Assembly: GCA_934448295.1 (NCBI GenBank)
Contig: CAKSEY010000003.1
Coordinates: 186,001 to 250,000 of the forward strand
Source: an uncultured Oscillospiraceae bacterium
Lineage (GTDB): Bacteria; Bacillota; Clostridia; Oscillospirales; Ruminococcaceae
Reading direction: 5' to 3'
DNA length: 64,000 bases
A program made the position numbers and the translations under genes. Of the stretch, positions 25,589-34,256 are shown in pieces (the first letter of the stretch is position 1; the number at the start of each line of letters is the position of its first letter). Under the pieces are notes generated by a model. The model had not been told where the DNA came from, did no database searches, and was given only the letters and a program-made list of their open reading frames with translations.

Positions 25589-25930
25589 TTGACAAGAACA
25601 TTTGTTATGCTCCCCGAATTTGATAAGCAATGGGCAAATCTTGGGCTTACAGACAAGGATTTAAACAGATTGCAGCTTGAATTGCTTGAAAACCCACAAA
25701 AAGGCGATGTAATTCAAGGTACCGGTGGGCTGCGAAAGCTGCGCTTTGCCTTTGAAAACAGAGGAAAAAGCGGCAGCGCACGAGTTGCCTATGTTGATTT
25801 TGTTGTCTATGAGAAAATCTACCTGATAACCGTTTATCAAAAGAACGAAAAGGAAAATCTATCACAAGCCGAAAGGAACAATATCAAACGAGTGATTGAG
25901 TTCCTGGACAAACAGTTGAAAGGAGAATGA
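25589..25930 (+). CDS. RelE/HigB-superfamily toxin
   Basis: This protein of about 113 residues probably starts at TTG 25589, eight bases after GGAGG; ATG 25583 is too close to that site. The fold pattern is that of RelE/HigB mRNA interferases: an N-terminal helix (FDKQWANLGLTDKDLNRLQLEL), then GGLRKLRFAFENRGKSGSARVAYVD with the basic strand residues, and LITVYQKNEKENLSQAERN near the end. Such toxins cut mRNA in the ribosome. The antitoxin gene follows after three bases, the toxin-first order of higBA systems. It is likely an addiction module that stabilises the element. Confidence 0.8.
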   Translation: MTRTFVMLPEFDKQWANLGLTDKDLNRLQLELLENPQKGDVIQGTGGLRKLRFAFENRGKSGSARVAYVDFVVYEKIYLITVYQKNEKENLSQAERNNIKRVIEFLDKQLKGE

Positions 25931-25933
25931 TCC

Positions 25934-26245
25934 ATGAGTGTTTATGAAAGCATTATGCAGGGTCTTAATGAAGCCGTTGAGTACGAAAAAGGCAATGTCA
26001 AGGCTCGTACTGCAACGATTTCCGTTGCTCCTATTCCCGACATTGATCCCGACGAGGTGAAGAGCATAAGAAACTCCCTAAACATGACGCAGGTTATTTT
26101 TGCCGCTGTCATGGGTGTTTCCGTAAAGACCGTAGAGGCTTGGGAAAGCGGCACAAACACTCCGTCCGGAACAGCAAGAAGAATGCTTTATATGCTGAAA
26201 ACCGACCCGACTATCCCCGAAAAATTCAACCTCTATTGCAGATAA
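25934..26245 (+). CDS. HigA/NadS-like antitoxin with XRE helix-turn-helix
   Basis: This 103-residue protein follows AAGGAGAATG. The N-terminal half (QGLNEAVEYEKGNVKARTAT) is the linker that would bind the toxin. The C-terminal half is an XRE helix-turn-helix (IRNSLNMTQVIFAAVMGVSV, KTVEAWESGTNTPSGTA), the arrangement seen in NadS/HigA antitoxins. It should neutralise the upstream toxin and repress the promoter through the palindrome at 25545-25561. Confidence 0.85.
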   Translation: MSVYESIMQGLNEAVEYEKGNVKARTATISVAPIPDIDPDEVKSIRNSLNMTQVIFAAVMGVSVKTVEAWESGTNTPSGTARRMLYMLKTDPTIPEKFNLYCR

Positions 26246-26251
26246 GGCTAT

Positions 26252-26273
26252 CCGCTCCGAGTATTCGGGGCGG
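26252..26273. terminator. Terminator between the toxin-antitoxin pair and the Tad operon end
   Basis: CCGCTCCGA and TCGGGGCGG form a stem with one mismatch, then TTTCTTATT. It stops the plus-strand toxin-antitoxin transcript and possibly the converging Tad transcript. Confidence 0.65.
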
Positions 26274-26284
26274 TTTCTTATTCA

Positions 26285-26797
26285 TTAAAACTTTGCTTTC
26301 CATTCCGACTTTACCTCCAGCGTATAGCGCATTGGGGCAAGGTTTGACCATGCAAAATCATAGGGTATCTCAACCTCTATCGTTCCCTCAACGGAAAATT
26401 TCTCGGCTGTGCTTGTGTCGCCGGGAGCGCGGGGAGCCGGGGTTACTGAAAAGGTAATGTTCTTTATCGTGCATTGTGCTATTTCGCCGTTGGACATGGC
26501 ATTATTCATATACTGCATGATTTGCGCTTTAGTCGCGGTATGTGATTCACGCCACACATAGCCGCCTGTGTTAGAATAGCTTGCTGCCTGTCCCTCGCGC
26601 ACATTCTGATATAGTTTCGCATAATTTGACACCGAAACATGAATGATAGCGTCCTCATACTTATCGCGAATTGCTGCCGCCTCGATATTTATGCGGATAA
26701 CCTCAAAAATACCAAAGGCAAGCAGCATTACAACGATAACAATAACCGAGGTCATGACCGTAGAAAAGCCCTTGTTGGAGCGTAACCTTTTAAGCAT
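26285..26797 (-). CDS. TadE/TadG-like pseudopilin
   Basis: This 170-residue protein starts at ATG 26797, inside the end of the preceding gene (eight-base overlap). A short basic leader (MLKRLRSNKG) is followed by a single hydrophobic segment (TSVIVIVVMLLAFGIFEV) and an outer domain, the layout of TadE/TadG minor pilins. Cleavage would fall after NKG by a prepilin peptidase. It is the last gene of the Tad block. Confidence 0.7.
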   Translation of the reverse strand: MLKRLRSNKGFSTVMTSVIVIVVMLLAFGIFEVIRINIEAAAIRDKYEDAIIHVSVSNYAKLYQNVREGQAASYSNTGGYVWRESHTATKAQIMQYMNNAMSNGEIAQCTIKNITFSVTPAPRAPGDTSTAEKFSVEGTIEVEIPYDFAWSNLAPMRYTLEVKSEWKAKF

Positions 26798-27197
26798 TTT
26801 TCCAGTACACCTCCGAGATACCGTTTGCACTTGAGGATATAGTGACAGGATTACCCGCGAAAACAAAGAACGACATATCCACCTGCGTAGATACCGTAAC
26901 CGTGAATGCGTCGCCTATCTGTATTTTGCCGTTCTTCGACCATACAACTGTGGGGTCAAGTCCGCTGGCTTCATTGAGCCGTTCAAGCCGTGCTGTGGTT
27001 TCGCTGCCTACTCTGCCGGCTATCTCCGCTTCACGGCAAAGCTCGTTCGCATAGTTATTCAGCGTCATTTTTGTGAGGAACACGGGCGCAACGGTGATTA
27101 TGAACATCAGCATCATTACCATTATCATCACGAAAATCGTAACGCCGATATAGGTACTGCCTTTCTTTTCAGCAAGCCGTTTTATGTACTTACGCAT
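26790..27197 (-). CDS. TadE-like pseudopilin (DUF4320-type)
   Basis: This 135-residue protein starts at ATG 27197 behind AAGGAGGTGC. A basic leader (MRKYIKRLAEKKG) is followed by STYIGVTIFVMIMVMMLMF, then a small outer domain. It matches the DUF4320 proteins of Firmicute conjugative elements, which look like TadE minor pilins. It overlaps the next pseudopilin gene, so the two are probably made in fixed ratio and may pair as TadE with TadF or TadG do. Confidence 0.7.
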   Translation of the reverse strand: MRKYIKRLAEKKGSTYIGVTIFVMIMVMMLMFIITVAPVFLTKMTLNNYANELCREAEIAGRVGSETTARLERLNEASGLDPTVVWSKNGKIQIGDAFTVTVSTQVDMSFFVFAGNPVTISSSANGISEVYWKNA

Positions 27198-27207
27198 ACG
27201 CACCTCC

Positions 27208-28155
27208 TTAAAAGCTGAACAGCGTACCAAAGCTGTCAAACATGGTTGTTCCGAGAACGACAACATAGAGGAGCAGCATTACGAACAGCAGAACCATTGA
27301 CAGCCTGTTGATTTTCGGCGGTATCTTCAGCGCAAAGTTGCGGAGTATCTGCTTTTGGTATTCGGAAAAACGATATATGAGCGTTTCCCAGTAGACGTGC
27401 GTATCCGAGCCACGCGCCATTTCGATAAGTCCTCTTGTTACCTCGGAAAGCTGAGTAGAGCCTATTCTTCCCTCAAATCTGGTGATAGCAGCCTCCCAAT
27501 TTGAAGAACGCATATCAGCTATGGTTATCTCTAATTCCTCGCGGAAATACGGTGAGAATGTGTCCTTGTGCTTTTCAAGAATGGAGAGGACATTGTGGTC
27601 GGTTTTTATCTCCTGCGCTATCGCGCCGACAAAGCGCGGAAGGTCGGTGTCTATCTGCTCGCGCTTCATTTTGATAGCCTCAGAGATTTTTTCCTGTGCG
27701 TTTGTGTACTGCAAAATGCCGAGGGCTACCATGAGCAGAGCAAATATCACCGGAACAGCCTGAACATACGGATTGTCTATCATAGACGCGACAAGTGCGC
27801 CGAGAATATACACGGGTATTCCAAGCAGAGCGTATGCGCCTGCTTTGACGATAGCTCTTGCCTCATAAAGCTGCGGCGACATGGATATGTGCGCTATTTT
27901 CAGATTAGCCTCTAACTGCTTTTGCCGTATATCCGACATTGGCAGCAGTTTTGACACAAACAGCGCCGTGTTGGTGTACATTTGCGAAAGCCCGTCCGGT
28001 GCGGGACGGTTGCGGGGTCCAATCGCTCTTATCGCCGCCGTTGTCTTTGAGGACGGCACTTTAAGCAGAACAAGCGCAAATGAATACGCACCTCCTGCAA
28101 AAAGCAGACAGGCGGCAAGCACCATAGCTTTCAGAGAAATGTCAATTAAGCTCAA
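27208..28155 (-). CDS. Tad pilus platform protein, TadC-like
   Basis: This 315-residue inner-membrane protein has an N-terminal membrane segment (LKAMVLAACLLFAGGAYSFAL), two central ones and a C-terminal one. The cytoplasmic T2SSF-like domain contains IDTDLPRFVGAIAQEIKTDH and LSEVTRGLIEMARGSD. TadB and TadC form the platform on which the TadA ATPase turns to extrude pilin. It follows the TadB-like gene by five bases. Confidence 0.8.
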   Translation of the reverse strand: MSLIDISLKAMVLAACLLFAGGAYSFALVLLKVPSSKTTAAIRAIGPRNRPAPDGLSQMYTNTALFVSKLLPMSDIRQKQLEANLKIAHISMSPQLYEARAIVKAGAYALLGIPVYILGALVASMIDNPYVQAVPVIFALLMVALGILQYTNAQEKISEAIKMKREQIDTDLPRFVGAIAQEIKTDHNVLSILEKHKDTFSPYFREELEITIADMRSSNWEAAITRFEGRIGSTQLSEVTRGLIEMARGSDTHVYWETLIYRFSEYQKQILRNFALKIPPKINRLSMVLLFVMLLLYVVVLGTTMFDSFGTLFSF

Positions 28156-28160
28156 TCAGA

Positions 28161-29087
28161 TCACCTCTTATATTCAATGGGCTGGGTGTACTTGTATGTG
28201 AGTGCAATAACTATAATGACCGTAACAGCTACTACGCAATTCACTATCTGACCGGCAAGCGTTTCTGTGAGAACAGCAAACCAGTCCGCGTTGAGGAAAA
28301 AAATCAGCGGATAATTCGCAAGGACAAGCCCTATCATGGTGAACACCTCTTTGCGCGGCTGCATTATCATGTTTTTCAGTTCCGCATTAACTATGCGAAT
28401 ATCCGAAAGACGCGCCGCCAAAGGCTGGAGTGAGAATTTCTGTTCGGAATTATCCTGGCACTCTATCAGCGTATCGCACCATTCGTGGAAAATTTCGTTG
28501 TCAATCTCGTCCTTGAGCTGCTCGATAGCAAGTTTGACATTGGAGGAAATCATATCCACACGGGTGAGAAAGTTGATGAAAGCGTACTGTACAGGAGGGT
28601 TGATGTGGTCAATGGATTGTCTTACCGCATAGGCTATATCGCCGTTTGATATGTAATTCGTTGTGATGATGGACAACGCTGTTTCAAGTTCCTCCGCGAT
28701 ATGAGCCTTGTAGCTGGAAAGGAGCAGCTTAACATACACATACGGTATAACAAAAGCTGCGGCAATAAGCACTACTGAAATGAGAAGATTGTTGAACAAC
28801 GCACCAAGCAGCACTCCAACAACACCGCCGACAACCGCCGCGGTGATAAGCAGAGAAAACTTGTTTTCGGAATGCGTTGCCGCAAGAGCGTTCGTGATGT
28901 TGTCGATCATGCGCTGCATACGCGACTTTTTTATCTTGCCCTGCGTCACAAGTACCTTGTATTTAAGGCTGCGGTCACGGTGGAGCAGCGACATAATATC
29001 ATCTGTTATCCTCTGCGGAGAAAGTCCGAGAAGAATGACTACGGCGGCGGAAAGCAGCAGCGCCGCAAGCAGATAAATCACCTTCAT
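28161..29087 (-). CDS. Tad pilus platform protein, TadB-like
   Basis: This 308-residue protein has membrane segments near residues 3-25, 75-120 (LLITAAVVGGVVGVLLGALF) and at the C-terminus. Its GspF-type cytoplasmic domain includes LETALSIITTNYISNGDIAY and IECQDNSEQKFSLQPLAARL. It lies two bases after the ATPase gene stop and pairs with the TadC-like protein downstream. Confidence 0.8.
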   Translation of the reverse strand: MKVIYLLAALLLSAAVVILLGLSPQRITDDIMSLLHRDRSLKYKVLVTQGKIKKSRMQRMIDNITNALAATHSENKFSLLITAAVVGGVVGVLLGALFNNLLISVVLIAAAFVIPYVYVKLLLSSYKAHIAEELETALSIITTNYISNGDIAYAVRQSIDHINPPVQYAFINFLTRVDMISSNVKLAIEQLKDEIDNEIFHEWCDTLIECQDNSEQKFSLQPLAARLSDIRIVNAELKNMIMQPRKEVFTMIGLVLANYPLIFFLNADWFAVLTETLAGQIVNCVVAVTVIIVIALTYKYTQPIEYKR

Positions 29088-29089
29088 AG

Positions 29090-30532
29090 TTATACCCTCC
29101 CGTATATTTCAAGCTTGTCCTTCGGTACGCCGTTGTCGCGCAGGCGCTTCATAAAGTTTTCGGTGGGCGGATTGACCTTGACGTGCTTGCCGATTATTCT
29201 CGCCGTTCCGTCCGGGTTACGCACCTCGTCAATAATATCGTAACGATAAAGGGTGCGGGTTTCGTACTTTCCTTTCTCACCCTGAATACATTCCGCTATT
29301 TCCATTATGTGACGGGAGCCGTCATCAAGCTGTTTGAGGTATATTCCGATAGGAAAAGCCTCGGTAACAAGCGAAAGGATAGTATCAAGCGGCAGAGAAT
29401 ACGCCTGTAAACAGAGCGTTGCAAGACGGGTGTATATCTGGTTGGTAGAAGAAGCGTGTGTTGTGGTAAGTACGGTGTGTCCCGTTCTTGCCGCCTCCTG
29501 CGCCTGCCACGCCTCCTCGTTTTTCATCTCGGCTACGCAAATCGAGTTTGGGTGCATGGTAAGGCACATTGTGAGCAGCTTCGCAAGGGTAACGTCCTTT
29601 GACGGGTCGTCTGTTTCCTTTGTGACGAGGTGGAGAACGTCGTTGATAACATTGCCGTTTTCGTCCCGCTTTACAAGGTCAAATTCTCTCACGGATTTTT
29701 CAAGCGTAATCAGGCGCTTGTTGTTCGGGTAGTTTGACATTATATCCGCCATAATAGTGGTCTTTCCTGAGCCTGTTTCACCGGCATAGCACTGCGAAAC
29801 GCCATGAATAAAGCAGGTCACAAGAAAATCGTATTCCTCCTCGCTGACCATGCCAGACTCGATAAACTGCTCGCGGGTTATCTTTGAGGGGTTGACGATA
29901 CGTATAGACGCGCAGGCACCGCGGGCATTGTCGCAAATATCCGTATATCCTGCGGTAACACGGATATTTGAGCCGAGAAATCCTGTTGCGATAGGCTTTG
30001 AGCTGTCCCAAGTGATGTGATTATGGTGCAGCAGACGTTTCAGCACGTCCACAAGATGTCCTGCGTCCTTGAAATGCTCCGCCTTGAAACGTGCGCCCTT
30101 TGCGGGAATTATCTCCACATCGTCCCAGCCGTTGATGTTGATTTCTTCAATATCCTTGCGGAGCAGCCAAGGGGTGAGGATAGAATACTCCGCCATTTCT
30201 ATGTAGAGCTTGTCTGCGACCTCGCCCAGCGTCATATTCGGGACATAGTAGTTGTTGTCCTTCATGTACTGCTTTATAAGGCGCTTCATCATGTCCTTTT
30301 TGTCCGCGGCGTAAAGCTCAACGGCGTAATTCTCCGCCATGTGCTGCTGTACGCGGGAAAGAAGGGTGTCGAAAGGAATGTAGGAGCGTTCTATTTCCTT
30401 TACGCTTTTATCGGCTACCTCGGAAAAATCGGACTTGTCCTTTTTCTTGCGGAATTTTGTTTCCGCAGCTTCCTTTACCTCCGCGTATTCGCTTTCGGTA
30501 TCCACGGTCTTTTTCTTGAAAAAACTGAGCAT
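29090..30532 (-). CDS. Tad pilus secretion ATPase (TadA/CpaF, VirB11-like)
   Basis: This 480-residue ATPase has a helical N-terminal region and an Asp/Glu-box (EEININGWDDVEIIPAKG). The RecA-like core has Walker A GETGSGKTTIMADIM (residue about 257), ICVAEMKNEEAWQAQEAART as the Walker B part and GHTVLTTTHASS as the His box. It powers polymerisation of the Flp-type pilus and is close kin of VirB11, so in this element it could also serve the transfer channel, which has no other VirB11. Its ATG lies at the stop of the TadZ-like gene. Confidence 0.9.
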   Translation of the reverse strand: MLSFFKKKTVDTESEYAEVKEAAETKFRKKKDKSDFSEVADKSVKEIERSYIPFDTLLSRVQQHMAENYAVELYAADKKDMMKRLIKQYMKDNNYYVPNMTLGEVADKLYIEMAEYSILTPWLLRKDIEEININGWDDVEIIPAKGARFKAEHFKDAGHLVDVLKRLLHHNHITWDSSKPIATGFLGSNIRVTAGYTDICDNARGACASIRIVNPSKITREQFIESGMVSEEEYDFLVTCFIHGVSQCYAGETGSGKTTIMADIMSNYPNNKRLITLEKSVREFDLVKRDENGNVINDVLHLVTKETDDPSKDVTLAKLLTMCLTMHPNSICVAEMKNEEAWQAQEAARTGHTVLTTTHASSTNQIYTRLATLCLQAYSLPLDTILSLVTEAFPIGIYLKQLDDGSRHIMEIAECIQGEKGKYETRTLYRYDIIDEVRNPDGTARIIGKHVKVNPPTENFMKRLRDNGVPKDKLEIYGRV

Positions 30533-31272
30533 TACTTCTTACCTCCGATAAGCGATTTTGCAAGCTTGTTTATTGCGTGGTTGTATGCGCTGTCCGACAC
30601 TCCGTTTCGGAGGATAGCCGCCTGATTGAACGCCTCGGCGGCGTGGGTGCTGAAAGGTATCTCGCCGGATATTCTGCCGAGGGCATTACGCATAGCGGCA
30701 ATGTCCTGCTTGAACGAATTTCCCAGCGCAAGGGCGCGGATAAAGTGCTTGTACTGATACTGCTCACTCTGTAAAACAGGCTCCTGTGAGCCGTCAAACA
30801 CAAGTCCGTTTATGTCCGCGGTGAAAAGCTCAACGGTCTTTGTCGCGGACATGATAGACCATGCCGTCATTTTCGAGGTGATAACGGTTGACATACAATC
30901 AATTATCACATAGTCGGCGCTGCTGCGGAGATAGGAGAAAATCTGCGAAAGGCGCGTATCATCGGGCGGCGGGAAAGAGTTTTCATTCTCGCGGATATTG
31001 TAACCAAGCACCATTATCCTGTCGGTGACGGGGAGCAGGTTGCGGCGCAGGTCGGTTTCCTCAAACGATACATCGGACAGACACTTTCCGAGAGAGCCTT
31101 CAAACTTGCTTTGGTGCGGCGCGACAATGGGTATTAGCGGTTTTGTGACATCAATCCCGACAACGATTATATCCGCTTTCGGTTCAAGCTGAGAGATGTT
31201 GTGCGCAAGGGCAAGCGAGGTGGTAGTCTTGTATGCGCCGGAGCTGCCGTAAATAGAAAAAATCTTACCCAT
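30532..31272 (-). CDS. TadZ/CpaE-like MinD-type ATPase
   Basis: This 246-residue protein begins with a P-loop, IYGSSGAYKTTTSLALAHN, of the deviant MinD form and has a Walker B-like YVIIDCMSTVI. MinD-like TadZ/CpaE proteins place the Tad machine at a cell pole. It is encoded between the CpaB-like protein and the secretion ATPase, the usual Tad neighbourhood. Start ATG 31272 directly follows the CpaB gene stop. Confidence 0.75.
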   Translation of the reverse strand: MGKIFSIYGSSGAYKTTTSLALAHNISQLEPKADIIVVGIDVTKPLIPIVAPHQSKFEGSLGKCLSDVSFEETDLRRNLLPVTDRIMVLGYNIRENENSFPPPDDTRLSQIFSYLRSSADYVIIDCMSTVITSKMTAWSIMSATKTVELFTADINGLVFDGSQEPVLQSEQYQYKHFIRALALGNSFKQDIAAMRNALGRISGEIPFSTHAAEAFNQAAILRNGVSDSAYNHAINKLAKSLIGGKK

Positions 31273-32079
31273 TTATTCCACCTCGCTCTCTGCGGTTTCG
31301 TCATAGCTTTCGGCGGTATCGTAAACCGCCTCGGCTGTTTCCTCGTCAACTACGCCGAGCAGTTCGCGCTGGGCGGCAAGGTATTCGGCTTTGTGTTCGC
31401 TGTCGCCGCGGCAGACAAAGACGGCATGGAGCGTGGTGTTTTCGCACTCGGCAAGTTTAAGCGCCTGTGCGCGGTCCTGACATATTACGGTTATCGTTGC
31501 ATAAAGCGCCTGTTCCTCATCATCGTCCTCGGCAGCATTTACCCGGTCTGCATTGTAGGTATCGTCCGAGCCGTTGTCCGCGGTAGTCGCTAAAACCTCG
31601 ATATACTGTAATTCATCGTAGATTACAGCCTCATCGTCATTGTCCTCGTTGACAGAGATTATCTGAATAACATCGCCCGTTTGGAGCTTGCCGGAAAGAC
31701 CGTTCGCAAAACTGCGCACCGTAACCGACATAGCTGTTTCGTTCACTCCAAGCTGACGGAGCAGAGTATCCGAGGTGTCAATGGTATCCGACAGCTTGTT
31801 TGGGGAGAACGTGTCGTCGGCGAACATGGCGGATACTGTGTACTTTCCGACTATCTGTTCGTGGTCGGTGATGGTATCTGAGGGAAGATTGAGAGTGCCT
31901 ACCTCGACAGCAGTGAGCATAGACGGCTGTATCTGCACTCCCTGAGGAATGTCCTCTTTGAGTCGGATAACGGTTGTTTTCTGTTCAAGCACGACGGAGA
32001 ACAGCGGCGTTATGCCGAAACAGAGGATAATTGCAAGCACAATGAGAATTATGCCGATAAGTGTTCTGTTTTTAAGCAT
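31273..32079 (-). CDS. CpaB/RcpC-like SAF-domain pilus protein
   Basis: This 268-residue protein starts at ATG 32079, overlapping the prepilin peptidase gene by eight bases. One N-terminal membrane segment (RTLIGIILIVLAIILCFGIT) is followed by an SAF domain (VIRLKEDIPQGVQIQPSMLT, IVGKYTVSAMFADDTFSP) and then the CpaB core (LQTGDVIQIISVNEDND). CpaB proteins act as periplasmic or outer scaffold of Tad pili. The C-terminus is acidic (ESYDETAESEVE). Confidence 0.8.
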   Translation of the reverse strand: MLKNRTLIGIILIVLAIILCFGITPLFSVVLEQKTTVIRLKEDIPQGVQIQPSMLTAVEVGTLNLPSDTITDHEQIVGKYTVSAMFADDTFSPNKLSDTIDTSDTLLRQLGVNETAMSVTVRSFANGLSGKLQTGDVIQIISVNEDNDDEAVIYDELQYIEVLATTADNGSDDTYNADRVNAAEDDDEEQALYATITVICQDRAQALKLAECENTTLHAVFVCRGDSEHKAEYLAAQRELLGVVDEETAEAVYDTAESYDETAESEVE

Positions 32080-32476
32080 TGAGAAAAACCTCCGATAGAA
32101 AAACCGCCGCATTAGCAGCGCAGATAAACGGCGCAAGCGGCAGTTCATGTTCTTTTTTGATGTATCCGTACAGCTTTGCTGAAATCAGCGCAAGCAATAC
32201 TGCGATAAATTCGGGGACAGCGCCGAGCGCAAAGCCTAGCGCCGCGCATAGCTTAACATCGCCCATGCCTATATCCGCGATAAGATTTGCGGCGAACAGC
32301 GTTACAAACAAAGCGAGCAAGCCTGTTATTCTTTCCGAAAAGGATAATTCGTTCAGAAACGGGCTTGCTGCAATGATTATAAACGGAGCAAAATTGCTTA
32401 TCTCGCGGGTGCGTATGTCCTCTGCGGAAATATGGACGAGGTATATTGCGAGAATTACCGATATTGTTAAAACCAT
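32072..32476 (-). CDS. Prepilin peptidase (TadV/CpaA, A24 family)
   Basis: This 134-residue membrane protein starts at ATG 32476, inside the end of the PrgI-like gene. It carries the two catalytic aspartates of A24 peptidases: one in SAEDIRTREISNF after the first helix, the other in DIGMGDVKLCAALG (GxGD motif). It is the minimal form without a methylase domain, as in TadV. It should cleave the leaders of the Flp-like pilin and the two pseudopilins coded nearby. Confidence 0.85.
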   Translation of the reverse strand: MVLTISVILAIYLVHISAEDIRTREISNFAPFIIIAASPFLNELSFSERITGLLALFVTLFAANLIADIGMGDVKLCAALGFALGAVPEFIAVLLALISAKLYGYIKKEHELPLAPFICAANAAVFLSEVFLNA

Positions 32477-32793
32477 GCTGATTTGTACACATATCGGTAT
32501 CGCCGCTGCGAACGTGCAAAGCGCACCATATTCTTTACCTGCCCCACAACGGAAAGGCGGGTTATGGGGTCTTTGCGGGTCATCATAATGCTGCCGGCTG
32601 CGCCTATCATCATTGTGAAAACAAGCGCCGCAAGATTTCCCGTGATAAGCATAAGCAGAGCCGCGACAACGCCTATGCAGGCAATTCCGATAAAGCATTG
32701 TTTAAGCTCCGTCCTGCCAAAGCCGACAAAGTATTCCGGCTCTATGTTAAGTCCGTAGGGAATGTATAGCTTTCTGCGGTTTTCGGTTTCCAT
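32467..32793 (-). CDS. PrgI-family conjugation membrane protein
   Basis: This 108-residue protein starts at ATG 32793 behind AAAGGCGGTG. The N-terminal IPYGLNIEPEYFVGFGRTEL and two adjacent membrane segments (IGIACIGVVAALLMLITGNL, LVFTMMIGAAGSIMM) match PrgI/TcpE-type small membrane proteins. In Gram-positive elements these are coded before VirB4. Here VirB4 lies 10 kb away and the Tad genes lie between, which suggests the Tad block was inserted into an ancestral transfer operon. Confidence 0.75.
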   Translation of the reverse strand: METENRRKLYIPYGLNIEPEYFVGFGRTELKQCFIGIACIGVVAALLMLITGNLAALVFTMMIGAAGSIMMTRKDPITRLSVVGQVKNMVRFARSQRRYRYVYKSAWF

Positions 32794-32806
32794 ACTGCAC
32801 CGCCTT

Positions 32807-33022
32807 TCATGTAAGATAGCTGACGATAATGCTCTCGATAACAAACGGGAGCTGTGCGATCACTGCGAAAAAAACCGTATTTTTCAAGCGTTTTTTGTAC
32901 TGCGGAGCCTCGTCTGATTCGTGCGTGAGTTTCAGAAAAATGTATATGGCTCGCATGGCTAGTCCGCTGTTTATTGCTATCTGAAGATAGCTGCTGAGCT
33001 GGTCTATCTGTGATGTGTCCAT
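32807..33022 (-). CDS. Small membrane protein of the transfer block
   Basis: This 71-residue protein starts at ATG 33022 behind GTGAGGGACAG (MDTSQIDQLSSYLQIAIN...). Two hydrophobic stretches (INSGLAMRAIYIFL, NTVFFAVIAQLPFVIESIIV) flank a charged loop, so it probably crosses the membrane twice. It lies between the VirB6-like and PrgI-like genes, where Firmicute elements often code a small membrane subunit. No specific family assigned. Confidence 0.65.
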   Translation of the reverse strand: MDTSQIDQLSSYLQIAINSGLAMRAIYIFLKLTHESDEAPQYKKRLKNTVFFAVIAQLPFVIESIIVSYLT

Positions 33023-33030
33023 ACTGTCCC

Positions 33031-33879
33031 TCACTTTATCGCTCCGCGCACCATTTGTGCGACTCTCACGGTCTGGAAGAATGTGTTTCCTGCCGTTCCG
33101 CCGCCTGTGGGGACAAGGAATTCCCGAAGAATGCGAGGAGCGGTAGTAGCCGCAAACATACAAGCTATTCCCCATGGAATGTTGGTTATGTCTATCACAT
33201 TGGACGACAGCAGGAATGCAAGTCCTATCTTCAGCAGCATTATCTGAACGATTGTAGTCACAAACGCCCGTACAAACTGCGTGACATAGTTTCGGAATAT
33301 GCCCTTGTCGTTTTCAAGCAGACCTAAACACGCAAGCGGAATACCCGCCACCATTACCTGCATTTCAACACCCCTTGACATAAACTGAAACAGCAATATC
33401 AGATAGAAGATGAAGAAAACAAGGCAGGCAAGGACGGGGACAATTCCCAGCGAGGCTATACCTGTGAGCACGGTCGCCGTGTAGTTAGTTTCCGCACCTA
33501 GCTGCGTTAAAATCGCTGTGGTAACGCTGTCGCAGACATCTACGAAAATATCGTATATCCAGCGGAACATTAGTGCAGTCGCGACAGCCTTAACGAAATT
33601 CACCAGCAGCATTGTAGGGTCGGTGTCGGGATTTCCGTCCGTCCATAGCACATACAGGTCAAAGCCTTTCTTCAGGAATTTCAGAACCATAAGCGATAAC
33701 GCCAGCGAAAACGCCATATCCGATACGGTTGAAAAGAAATTAACACCCGTGCATTGCGTCATCATATCGTCTGCGTGAAAAACAATGTCATACAGACCGT
33801 CAAGCAGCAGCTCGTTCATGAAAGTGGACACTATTCCCGTTATGAGCGCAACGACAAGCGTTATAATGATAAATACCAT
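33031..33879 (-). CDS. VirB6/TrbL-like polytopic channel protein
   Basis: This 282-residue protein starts at ATG 33879 behind GGAAAGG. It has an N-terminal membrane helix (MVFIIITLVVALITGIVSTF), several more across the protein (VPVLACLVFFIFYLILLFQF, IVQIMLLKIGLAFLLSS) and a C-terminal Gly-rich tail (LVPTGGGTAGNTFFQTV). The topology and position fit the TrbL/VirB6-like channel subunit common in Firmicute conjugative elements. It forms the inner-membrane part of the DNA channel. Confidence 0.75.
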   Translation of the reverse strand: MVFIIITLVVALITGIVSTFMNELLLDGLYDIVFHADDMMTQCTGVNFFSTVSDMAFSLALSLMVLKFLKKGFDLYVLWTDGNPDTDPTMLLVNFVKAVATALMFRWIYDIFVDVCDSVTTAILTQLGAETNYTATVLTGIASLGIVPVLACLVFFIFYLILLFQFMSRGVEMQVMVAGIPLACLGLLENDKGIFRNYVTQFVRAFVTTIVQIMLLKIGLAFLLSSNVIDITNIPWGIACMFAATTAPRILREFLVPTGGGTAGNTFFQTVRVAQMVRGAIK

Positions 33880-33990
33880 AGCGTTTTTCCTTTCCAAAGC
33901 AAGAGCCGCGGGGAAAATCGCTCGGCGGAAATGACCGGGGCGGCACATCTCCGCGGCTCGCTTTATGCGGATTGGATAGGAGCGGGGTTA

Positions 33991-34227
33991 TCAGCCCATG
34001 TTGAACATAGACGTTACCTTGTCCTCGGTAGAGGGCATGATAACATTGTTCATCAGAGCGATAAGTCCTACCAGCAGAATGCCGCCGAGAACGACGCCGA
34101 TAATGATAACGATAGCGTGTTCGGAAACGGAGCCACGGGTTTCCTCAATCTTGTTCTTTGCTGCCGCAACAGCCATAACTGCCTTGTTGATTGCCTTAGT
34201 CTTGATAGCGTTGATCTTGTTCATCAT
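33991..34227 (-). CDS. Flp-type pilin candidate
   Basis: This 78-residue protein follows GGAGGAAC. It has a basic N-terminal helix (KINAIKTKAINKAVMAVAAA), then TRGSVSEHA, then a hydrophobic segment (IVIIIGVVLGGILLVGLIAL) and a short tail. A Gly followed within a few residues by Glu before the hydrophobic stretch is the prepilin cleavage pattern of Flp pilins, so mature pilin would begin near SVSEHA. The prepilin peptidase gene lies 1.5 kb downstream. It is the best major pilin candidate. Confidence 0.7.
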   Translation of the reverse strand: MMNKINAIKTKAINKAVMAVAAAKNKIEETRGSVSEHAIVIIIGVVLGGILLVGLIALMNNVIMPSTEDKVTSMFNMG

Positions 34228-34256
34228 AGTTTTGTTCCTCCAAAAATTGTAGTAGT